A stretch of 64,000 bases of DNA from Anthonomus grandis grandis. Taxonomy: Eukaryota; Arthropoda; Insecta; Coleoptera; Curculionidae. Numbering within the stretch: the first letter of the stretch is position 1; every line of letters begins with the position of its first letter. The stretch is taken from contig NC_065554.1 in the NCBI RefSeq assembly GCF_022605725.1, positions 29,221,100-29,285,099 of the forward strand, read 5' to 3'. A model generated the notes under the pieces. It was not told the origin of the DNA, did not search any database, and worked only from the letters and a program-made list of their open reading frames with translations. Below, piece by piece: positions 10,901-22,900 of this stretch. The translations under genes were made by a program, and so were the position numbers.

Positions 10901-13900
10901 CAACAGTTTTCAATGCTAACAAAAAAATAACTGCCTTCAAAAGAAAACTAGATTTTTGGATTACTTGTTTTGGTAAGAGAGAAATCGAAAGCTTTTTATT
11001 GCTAAGTGAGTTTCTTAGTCACCATAGTCTTAGTGATACCACCGAACAATAACAAGACTAGAAGGTTCACTTAACGCTCCGCCTCTTCTTATGCCGATCT
11101 CACTCGAATATCGGACGCTACTCTTTTTAAGTCTCTCGAAGTCGCTCCCGGACGAAATGCCTATGCCGGCTGTCTGATATAGCATATTTAAAGTAGTATA
11201 ACAGTTGTCTCACAGAGTAGCTATTTGTAGGTAGAATTACTATACTGTGCTAGAACGTTATAGCGATTGTTTTGCGATTTGGTTTTATTAGGGATTTTAT
11301 TAAGGATTCTGATAAAATGCCACGAATGTGTTGTGTTAATGGATGTTTGACTAGAGAAGGGACAGAAATATCATTGTTTCGGTGGCCCAGGGATGAACAT
11401 AGGTAAGAATTTATAGAATCGTTTTAGTATAATCGTATATAATCGTATAGTTTTGAATGATAATTTTTTTAATATTTATATTTTATGCATAATAGAGGGT
11501 AATAATACTATTAAAATGAAAAACAATAATAATAATAATAATAATTTTTTTCCATATTCATCAGTATAAAACAAATTGTAAATGATATTTTTAGATGTCA
11601 ACTTTGGAAGCAGGCTTTGGGATTTGTTAATAATCATAGGTTTACCAATATGACTCCAGAAGAATGTAGTAATAAATTAAAAGTCTGCGAATTACATTTT
11701 CCTCAAGAAACCTTAATGCGTAATACCGTAAGAACAAATCTGCTGTATAACGCTGTCCCGTCAAAAAATGTATGGCAAAATTGCGGAGAAACTAGTAAGT
11801 GTGTTCATTTTTTATACAGATAAATTTACCTTGATTTATTTGATGAATTGTAACAATTTGTTATAAAACATTATTGTTAAGATAAAATAAGAAAATTAAT
11901 ATTGCAGATGAGGCTAGAAGATTAAAATAAACAAAAGCAACACAAACAAGTGTAGAACAAGTATTATTCAGCAATGAAACAGATTAAGATTACTGTTAAT
12001 GTCGTTTTTCTTATTTTTTAGTTATATGATTGTATGCATGTAATGTATAATATAATAATTTAGGATATGTTATAATTATGATCTTCAATCAATTAAACAG
12101 TTTAAAATATTTTCTTTTTTATTTAAATACCTACAACTAAAACATAATGGGTCGCAATAATATTATTTACATAGTTTGATTGTTTTGAAACACCCCGGTA
12201 AGTGAACCTTTATTTTATTTTGATGGCCAACGCACTGTTAACTGTCTGTATTACCCTCGTACGAGCCGACACAGCTGAACACTTGCGTGGTTTTTTTGCG
12301 ATCGGCGGCTCGTATTTGAGAGCGCTACTTCACCCGACCGAGAGTGGGACTTCTAGTCTTGTTATTGTTCGGTGGTGATACAGAAATATTTCAAAATGAA
12401 ATATTTGTTGAATTGGTGCAGTATCTCAATGATCTGCAAGAGACTTTTGAATCTTACTTTCCTGAAGAACAGAATACAAAACTGAAAATAAATTAATGGA
12501 TTCAAAACCCTTTTTCATCTAAATTGCAGAAGCCTGAAAATATGTCGAATCAGATCTATGAATCATTTCTAGAACACGACATCGGATACAAGCATCGAAT
12601 CATTATTCAAAACAAATTCACTAAATGATTTTTGGTGCAGGGTTCGTGTTGAATATCCACAACTTGCCACAGAAGCTTTGAATGTTCTTCTGCCGTTCCC
12701 AACAACGTATTTGTGTGAAACGGGATTTTCAGCATATATAGCTACAAAAACAAAATACCGCAATAGACTGGATGCCGAACCAGACATGAGAATTCAACTT
12801 TCTTCTATCAAGCTTGACATTACCCAGTTGATGAGGAATAAAAAACGGTTATATGCCTCGCATTAAATGAACTCAGTGTTATCATTTTCCTACTAACTCA
12901 CTACTTACTGTATCTATCTTTTTTTGTATGGTCATTAATAAACAATTCACATCTAATTGCTGAGTTTAGGGTTCCGTTAAAAATTTAGTTTTTTAAGAGG
13001 GTTACGTCACGAAAAAAGTTTTGAGTAACACCGATCTAGAAATCTAGACTAGTGTTTATTTTTCATGATACATTGCTGAGTTTTCTTTTAATATTGTGTA
13101 CTTTTAGATTCCGAACGTCATACAAGCGTGTTGTAACTTCTTGGAACGCCAATTGGATCCGAGTAACGCGATAGGAATCGCTTATTTCTCGGAACAGCAC
13201 GGATGCATCGAGCTGTCGAAAAAGGCCAATCAGTATATCGAGAGGCGATTTGTGCAGGTAGAACAATTTTGATTTATACAGGGTGTCCCATAAGTCAACG
13301 ATAAGCCGATAAAGGGCAATTGACCAAGTGCTCAGGGATTCAAAAAAAATCTATCTATCTTGAGTACTTTTAAAATTATAGGCATTTATAGAAAAACCGA
13401 AAAAAATTGACACTGTGGCTACAAATTTTCGAATTTCTTAACAATTTTTTTTTAATATAACCCTAAATAACCTTTCGATAAATGACAAAACTAAATTCAA
13501 ACACAACTGTTCACATTTTTAAGAAATTATCGGATTTTTGCGCAACTCGTGTTGAAAATTGTGTCTTTTGACCATCATTTCCCAAATTTAACTAACTGTC
13601 CTGGAAAAGAAAACTACTTGACTGCTTGGCAAGTGATTTAAAAAGTTGGCGTATCTAATCTAGATTTCAAAATGGTAAGATACTTGCTAGATTATTGCTT
13701 CAATAGGTGTGTATTTTTATTTTTTTTAGTACATAGTCAAATGTACGCCGCTACTCTAAGCTAAGTTAATTTTATAGTCAAAATAAATAATGGAACAAAA
13801 TCAAAGTAAATGAAACAAAACTTTATTAGAGTTACAACAAATGCTCAAATTGTCTGCCCTCATTCCTAATACGCATTCTAATCCTTTTTAGAAACGATCG

Positions 13901-16900
13901 CGTTATTAATCGGGCGAATCTAGGATTAGTTAGTTTGTCTACTTTTTAATACCATACTTCATGAAATTTTAATTTTTAAAATATCGAATATAGACTATGT
14001 CCTATCTTATCATTCCTGTCGTTTAGATCTGTCACGAAGAAGAATTCCTTCAGCTTAGCGCCCAACAGCTGATCAAACTGATAAGGAAGGACGAGCTGAA
14101 CGTGCAGGACGAGCAGGACGTCTACAACGCGGTCCTCAAGTGGGTAAAGTACGACGAGGACAATCGCAATCGAAAAATGGAGGACATTTTGTCCGCGGTA
14201 CGGTGTCAGTTTTTGCCGCCGAAATTTTTAAACGACCAGATACAAAAGTGCGACGTGATCAAGAAGACGCCCGCTTGTAGGGAGTACTTGTCCAAAATTT
14301 TCAAAGTAAGTGTAAAATTTAGCTTGCTTATTATATTATCATATATCAATTTCTGTCTATTTTTAAGAGTATAAATTGTTAATTACCATTGGAGAATTTA
14401 TTTTTGCGCTTATGAAGTTATTGAGGACACTTTTTGGTTTTTGGCGAATGCATAGAACTTTCACACTCACTATATAACCGGTTACAACTATACAAAATAC
14501 GTTTTTGGTGACTATACAGGAATATGGGAAAATTGTGACTAGTAAAAACGGACTCACATGAAATTTATTAGACTAGGAATTTAGCTTAATTTAGATGCTT
14601 GTAAAACGTTGTCTCTTTCCACCTATAGGATCTAAAAATTGATTGATTATAAATACCTGGAAGTCATATTAACTAAACGGAAAACAATCACTGCCTTACT
14701 GATCAGAAGCAATCTTAAATCGATTTAACTTCCTGAAAGGACGGACTTAACTGCAAGGAACTTCAAATCGGCTTCAATTGCCTGGAAGAAACCAATAATG
14801 AACCTGCAAACGTCAAAATAAGTTTTGAATACCGCGTTCAAGCAAATCTTAATCAGCATACTTTGAAAATGCCTTGACAGATTTATTAATATTAATTAAT
14901 AAGTGTTCTTAACGATTGACTTGAATGATGATTGTCGTTGTTGAGCGAAATAGGCTATGCAATTAAATTTGCGAGACTATGAAAAGAGTTCTTTGAAATA
15001 GTTTGGTAGTACTTAGGCTGCCTGAAAATTGTTAAATTAAAAAATGGAAGTCCCTGTAAGAAATCTAAAATAGATCCAGTTGCCTGGAAAACATGAAGGA
15101 TGACGCAAACTGACACATTATCCGGAAATCAACTGCTTGGAAGGAATAAACAAATTTATTTAGATGAAATGAAAAACTTTCTTTGATTGTCTGGAAATTA
15201 TAGACTTAATATATAGACCAGGAAAATTAAAAAAAAAAGTAAAGCATGTTCCCGGACACTATAAGGGAATATGGGATAACTAGTAAAAATTTAAGGTACT
15301 TACGTCCAAGAATGAAGTTTGATCTTCAAAATCCTACATCTTAAAAAATTATCGAGGTTCTTCTCCTGGAATAAAAAGTGTGTGATTGAGAAGAATGTTT
15401 TTTATAAATGATACTCATAGTTCAAAAACAATTCAAGCTAAATTTTTGGAAATATTGGAATTTTTCGGAAGTGGTGTCTTACTCTCTTCAGAGTCCAATA
15501 TCTCAAAAATTCATTGGGTTATTTTTATGAAACATAATGCATATTATTTAAATGAGTATTCTTAAAAAATAATATTGGTAGTTTAAATTAGTCCAGGCAA
15601 AAGTTTTGTAAATATTTGGATCCTAAAGTAGTCATGTCCAAGAACGAAACCTGATCTTTAAGTTACCTAACTATTATTTTTATATTTTCTTCTTTTTTAT
15701 TATTTTATCGCATCATTTTCCGTTCTCTTTCACTCTCTGGGATTCAAATAGAATTTTTCCTATTAAATCCACATCAATTTATAAATTTCATTAGAGTCAT
15801 TATATCCAAAAAAAAAATTACTGAGATTAAGGAATCCATTTTTCTATGTGTTTTCTTATGTTTCCAGATTTTTCATTTAGTTTTTTTCAGATTTTCCTAT
15901 TTTGGTGCAACCTTTTTCCTCGAATCGTTCCTTGTATTTTTAATAATTTTTTATTATAAACCAAATATTAGTTCCTCATTTCTCTTCCATGTCCAGAAGA
16001 AAGAAGAGTCTTAACCGATTTACGGCCAAGGATAGAAATAAGACTTAAAATTTTTCAAAATGATATATTTTAATTATGAAAACATATTACAGAAACACAT
16101 ATGTGATATCAAAAAAGAAATAAATCTGCTACTTTCTGAAATAAGTGGTGTTGCGTAAACGCATCAATGGCCTAGAGTGTTAAGTGATATTGCCGAAAAC
16201 AGTCAGCGTGTAAATAAATAGTGCAACGCTCACAAATATAAATTGTTTGACTTCTACATACACGACATCTTCTTCGGGAGTCAGTCCTACTGATTACATG
16301 TCCAGAGTGATCAACCCTCACTTCACTGGGTGTTCTTACCCATCACACCGATTCTATAATTTGCCACGCCATTATCATGCAAATCTACTCCTCCCATGTA
16401 TTTATTATATCTTGAAATTACAGCTGGTTGTGGGATTGGCACTTCTTTTTTCGATTTTCTATTATATCTTTTAGCAGAAGTAAGAGGTTCTACATGATAA
16501 TGGGTACTAATTGCTAGACTTGTCTAGACACACTTGTGACAGGCAATTTCAGTTATTCGGCCGGTGATGCGAGAACGCAACAGCATAATTTATGACCTAA
16601 TTAGGAAAACCCTGGTTCAACTAGGCCCCGGTTTTCAATTTTATGGTGTAGTTTGGAATGTAATTAGTGTTAAAAAAATACAAAACTTTGAAAATAAAAA
16701 CATTATATAGGAGTATATGATTTTTAGCCTATTTTTTTGGCTATTTTTTTGTAAATAAATCATTAGTGCAGTGTTGCGTATATCACTGGCCATAAATGGG
16801 TTAACCAAAAAAAGTGGTCTATTTAATGGGTCTTCTTTTAAATCATTCAGATTTTCCTATTAATTATTAAAATATAAACTTAAATTCTCAAGTTTTGTCA

Positions 16901-19900
16901 ACTTTCAATTTTAAGTTCTTGCTTGCTAAACCTAAAAAAAAACGTAAAAATCATTAAACTCTTCTCCTTTAATCCCATTAAGCGATACTCTCACTAAATC
17001 CACGTCATATTTTTCAGGACTTGACTCTTCACGTAAGGACCGCAGTAAAAGAACGCACCCCGAACATCCCGAGGGTCATCTACGTGGCGGGCGGTTATCT
17101 GAAACAATCCCTGGACATTTTAGAAGGTTTTAACGTCGACGACAAAACGTGGATAAGACTGGACCGATTGATTATACCTAGGTCGGGATTAGGTTGCGCC
17201 TTCTTGAAGGTAACGCTAACAATTGTAAAATAATGAAGGAAAACCCCTTTTTTGAACTGATAATGAACAAACTCTCCTAATGGTTGGATCACATAAAAAC
17301 GTCAGATCTCTAATTGTGCATTTTATTCAATTTAAGGATTTAATTTTTAAAAGGAACATTGACGTTATAGTAGTGAATTGGCAATATCTACAGAGCTTAT
17401 GCAAATAAATAGGTTTAAGACGTGGAAGCAGGGAAGGAGGAGCCGGTGAAGTCGCTTTTTTGAGAAAAAAATAACATATTATACTCGTTATTTTCCCATA
17501 AGGGAATAAGCGAACAAATATGGATTAAAATTAAACTATCCCAGCTAAGCATTAGATTGGGAACAGTATGTAAACCCCCAAATTTTAATTCTGTCGATTT
17601 TTTTTAATGAAGTTACGTTTTCTCTAACTTATCTCTGTGGTTCATAAAGTTGTTTGTTTGGAAGATTTTAATATTGCTTTATTAAATACATATACAGGAT
17701 GTGCCATAACTAATTTAACAGAAACGATTTGTTTTTTAAAATTCCGTAACTTTTTTAGACTTTGCATAGTTTTTATTTTTTATTCAAAATATTCGTTGTA
17801 CAAACAGTTTCAATTCACTGAAAAATGACATTCATAAACCATTTTAATAGCTTTATTACGTTTCGAATGATTCATAAAATAAAAATTATGAATCTTTGTC
17901 AATAAATGTTCGACATGCCCTCTATGTGTCAATAATTTTTTATTTTTTTATTTATTACACTCTCATAAACATATTAGAAATGTAATTACTTGTTAAAAGT
18001 GCTTACTAAGCCAGTAAAGGCGAGAAAAAGAAAGACTACAACTAAAATATAATAACTAAACAAATTAACAATATAAAAAAAATATTAAAAACATACAGAT
18101 ACATATAGCAGGTTCTAAAACAAATATGTGTACTACTTATACTTTGAACTACCTAAAATCACAGATCTAATTTGTCCTACAGAACTATTAAAGAAATCTA
18201 TATCACATTTTTGTATATATTCATTACTTTGGTACATCATTCGATTTATAGGTGAACTACTTGGAGTTAAACATTGGAACAGCTTTTTATTGCTTATTCT
18301 TAAGTTTACTTTAGAAACCACAAAAGTTATGTTGTTAATTAAGGAACATTTCTCATACTTTAAATTATTGACAATATTATATATAAATAGTACATAATTT
18401 AAACTTCGTCTAATACTTAATCTAACCATTCTAAATTCATTCAGATACTTTCATAAGAAATCATATAGGGACAAGTATTATGAGTTCTTAAGTATAGATA
18501 CCTTAAAAACCTCTTTTGCACTTTTTCAATCATATCAATATGCACCAATGACTGTGATGACCAAATAACAGAGGCATATTCTAAATGGGGTCTAACCAAT
18601 GTATTGTATAACATTATGATTGATTTTATTTGTTTAAAGTTTTTAGTGTTTCTAATTCCAAATCCAAGAACTTTATATGCTTTATTGACAATAGCTTCAT
18701 AGTGCTGGTCAAATTTAAAGTTTGACTGCATGTACACACCAAGGTCCCTACATTCACTTTTCCTGCTTAGTGACAAATTATCTAACTTGGTACATTCCAC
18801 TTTTCGTGTAAAAGTTAAAACATGACATTTACCAACATTTAATGACATTCTATTGACCTTAAACCACTTAGACACTGAGTCTAAATCACTCTGCAACTCA
18901 TCACAATCTTTAATAGATGATATATGTTTAAATAACTTAAAGTCATCTGCAAACATGACACACTCAGAAAATTCTACAGAATCTGGCAAGTCATTAATAA
19001 AAATCACAAACAGTAATGGACCAAGGTTACTGCCCTTTAAAATTCTTTTACTAAAAAATCGTCGAATCTTGAAAAATTGTGGCAATTAATTGAGCTCTCT
19101 TGTGTTTTTTGTGTCTTCGTATACAATTGAATTCATATGCGAAAATCCAATGGGTTAAAGTCTACTTTATTGGCAAATATTCATTTATTTTTATTTTTTT
19201 TATTCTGCTGTGTTAATTATTTATGGGGCATCCTGTATACGAAAATTCGATTTCGAACTGATATCCATAATATAAACATAAGGTTTTAGGGCAAGTTAAC
19301 AGTTCCAGAGCATTCTACTTCTCTATTTCAACGATCCTTTTCATATCTTATTGCGAAACATAAATCTTCTTCCTAATTAATTTAAAAAAATATGTAAGTA
19401 ACAAGTTATGGGCAAGAGAGTTTATAAATGGCATTCTTTAATAATTTATAATATTCTTTCTTCTTTTTTTTATTGCAACTTAATAAAAATGAATTAAACT
19501 AAAAGGCTCGTTAATATTTACTTTCATAGTCAATTTAGGTATAAGGGTTAAATTATGGTTAGTCGAAAAGAAAATAATACGTTTATTTAGCAAAAAGCTA
19601 CATATTAAAACAAACTAAATTAATAATATATAATTACTGGTCATATAATTAAATACTTAAACTAGTACAATTTTGCAAAAAATGAGGCACATTATTAAAT
19701 TCATAAAGGCCCTTCGGCAATATTAAGTTATACAATTTATTGGTTTTACATTTTTCTATCAGAATGAAATCTTTAAATACTTTGGTTCTAATACAACCAT
19801 GACTTGGAAACAAATTATTTTTAATTTTAAAAACAAATATAAAAACATTAAATAAAATATTTTGCTTAACAGAAAACATATTTAAAACAATTAACCTATT

Positions 19901-22900
19901 ATCTATTGAAGTATATCTGTCATAGTTTAGAATCGTTCTCATAGCTCTGTTTTGAATATTTTGAATTTTGTAGTTCGGCAAATTGTATGACAGATATTTT
20001 GCGTATTTAAGAAAGAAGGAAAGAAAATTATTCGAGCATAAAATTATGACGGTAAGGTACATCTTGCACACAATTTTTCTTAGAGAAATGGGGGTGTGTC
20101 ATATGTGAATTTTTATTAAACAAATTATATCCAAGTAACTTAATCTAGGGAACATGCAATAATTAAGAGTATTGACTAAAAGCTAGAAATTTTACATAAT
20201 TAAACATGATGTTACCAATTTTTGTATTTCTGTGTCTAAAAGCCATTCCACCTAATAATAATTTGACAACTGATTCACTAAGTTGATAAAATTTGTGATA
20301 CATACATTTATATGATGATCCCTCTTGAGGTGAGAATCGAAATAAATTCCCAGGTATTTAACCTTTCTTGAATTTGAAATTGTTACATGTATGATGTTAG
20401 GTTTTTACTTATACTACATATAAAACCTATTTTGTTTCGAGAATTGCCTCATAATATAATCTGCAGGATTGTAAAAGTTTAGATTAGGGTCAAACATAGT
20501 CAAATATTTACTGCTACTTTGAAATACAATTTTCTCTCCGTTTATCATTAGATTAATACTATTTAGATCAATATTCAGTAATTTTGTGTTTTACCAACTA
20601 AACAATACGTAAATTTAGACGCATTTAGACATAAATTATTAAAACATAGCCGAACAAATATCAGTTTCAGATCCTGATTTATCGCTTCTTGCATGACAGT
20701 TAATTTGTTACCATTTATATTGAACAGCAGTCAGATTTAAAATCTAAAGAACTGAACCTCGCCTAGTTTGGTTTGTCAATCTGTAATTTCACAATGTGAA
20801 CGTACAGAAAGTCCGTAACATTATTATTAATTTTAGGGTCATTTTTACGCTGTAGGGGGCAGAAATAACAGTCCGGGGAACAGTTACGACTCGGATTGGG
20901 TGGACCGATACAACCCGATATTGGACGAATGGATGCCCTGCCATCCGATGTCTTGTCCAAGGAATCGGGTGGGAGTGGCTGTTATGGACGGATTGCTTTA
21001 TGCAGTCGGCGGCGGGGAGTGTACCAAATATCATAACTCTGTAGAATGGTAAGTACCATCTCGCTTACTATCAAACTAAGATACTCTTGTGAATTTGAAG
21101 TGGTGGTTTCTAGCCAACAAAAATACTTACAAAACATCATTTCTTATTATTAAAGATAGAACGTGAAGAAAAATAATTATTTGACTTCATGTGATGTGGT
21201 GTACTCACTATATTCCTAAAGGAGAATATTTTAATTAATTTGTTTCCCAGTTATGATCCAGAACTGGACAAATGGATCCTAGTGAAACCAATGCACTACG
21301 CCCGTCTGGCAGTAGGTGTCGCCGTCGTCAATAGAATCTTATATGCCATTGGCGGTTTCGACGGTGTGGTGCGACATTGTTCCGCCGAATGTTACCATCC
21401 GGAAAACGACGAATGGTCGTTGATTCCTCCGATGCATACCGAACGAAGCGGAGCAGGTAAAATGTTCTTTTCTTATTAAAAATCGCGAAATGTACACGAA
21501 TTTATGCGAATACAACATTGTTTGACTATATTACTTTATTCAAGTAATAAATCGGTAACTGGTACCAAAAAAATATCTTATAAGTTTAAATAACTGCCAA
21601 GTAAAAAATAGTAGTAAGAAATACATAATATTAACTTAATACTTGACTATATACGAAATTATTACTTTGCGGCAACTCTGATGGTAGCTGATACCGCTTA
21701 GCGACCCGACCTAATTACCTTTACAACGTCGTTACTATAAAGTAGAAAATATTGGTCGGTGGGACGATTAAATGGGAACTTTTAAATAAGCGCGATTACA
21801 AAGTTAAATTTCAAGTTCTTGCGACTACTACATAGGAACATCAAAATATTACCACGCAGTCATACGCTTTGAAGTAATATTATCAGTAACAAGACCGAAA
21901 TAGTTACCCTTATTTCTTCTTTAAAGTAATATCTACCACCTTGGCTATTAAAGCAAATTAGCTTTAAGTAATTATTTCTACTATGCAGTAAAATATACTT
22001 TATAGTAGCATTTTTTTGAAATAATTTACTTATTCCTAAGTCATTTTTACTTTGAAGTAACAAAAGAAACTTCTTGGTAACTCTAACAACAATTCGCCAT
22101 ATTTTTTTTAAATTATTTGACTCCATTTTGTAAAAAAGGTATTGCACGATTTTATGAATTTGCTAAAATCGGAATACTTTTACATTTTATGCAATTTTTA
22201 TTAAATTATAGACTTCTTATATTCATAGGAGTAAAGAGGAGTGAAAAAAATTATCTACCTTCTTTAAAAACTTGGTATATTTGTTTGTTAAAAGTCATTA
22301 TTTTAATGAGGCGTTCTTTATTTTCGTCCTATATTGCCTATGTTTAACAGTAAAATTTGCTTCGTTTACATTTTTCCACTCTGGTAAGCGATAATATCAG
22401 CTATATTAAATACAATATGAAGTAGATTAACCCCGATACAACGCCATCACTTAGAATAAAGACGGACATATGAAATTATTTGTGTTGACAAAGAAAGAGA
22501 ATCAAAATGTTTGCATAATATTGTCTCAGTAACTTCTTAGTAACTAGCACTGCACAATTACTACTTTATGACATCCCGAAAACCACTATGGGACGTTAAA
22601 AAGAAGTTCCCGGGACGATAGAATTACGTATTTGCTACAGCAAAATCATTCCCAATTTTGGTAAAAAAGTGGTAACAGAACGGTGCTCTCTGAACATATT
22701 GAAAAAACGATAAATACTTTAAAATCATTAAAAGAGGATGTGCAAAAAACTCAGATGGTCGATGAGTTTTCACATTTTGCCAATAACATAGCATCTCAAT
22801 TACGAGAAATTCCAATTTCTGATGCAATGAAGTGTCAATTAGAAATAATGAAAATAGTCCAAGAAAAGCGTCTCATGGTAATGCGTCGAAACCAGCAAAT

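Larger units (their letters stand above)
9728..12866 (+). pseudogene. ZBED5/SCAND3-like hAT transposase fossil, interrupted
   Basis: The start shows [11 protein letters not shown] and [22 protein letters not shown], the BED-like zinc finger region of ZBED5-type transposases. Frame changes near 9950, 10025 and 10260 lead to [21 protein letters not shown] (MDEST is the first catalytic block of the RNase H-like core). The middle is heavily decayed. After the nested P-like element (11040-12374) it resumes with [20 protein letters not shown] and ends with [16 protein letters not shown] and [20 protein letters not shown], the hAT C-terminal dimerisation region, stopping at 12864-12866. It is non-functional. 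Confidence 0.82.
9178..13033 (+). mobile_element. ZBED5-like hAT element in Keap1 intron 3
   Basis: The left end CAGCGTTACTCAAA and right end TTTGAGTAACACCG are imperfect inverted repeats. The 8 bp ATCTAGAA is duplicated exactly on both sides. The element fills almost all of intron 3 in the same orientation as Keap1. A TATA-like word (TATAATATAAAGG, about 9516-9528) precedes the transposase fossil. It is 3856 bp long with the nested insertion and about 2.5 kb without it. The 9390-9490 part is richer in CpG than its surroundings. Confidence 0.88.

Noticed and set aside
16247..16474. 75-codon open frame with a hydrophobic end in intron 5
   Set aside because: No start context, no domain, and it lies in an intron of an intact gene on the same strand.
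18128..18397. Open frame on the plus strand
   Set aside because: Antisense shadow of the reverse-transcriptase C-terminus (18133-18429, minus).
20763..21034. Two minus-strand open frames
   Set aside because: Antisense shadows of Keap1 exon 7, which has splice sites and pocket residues.
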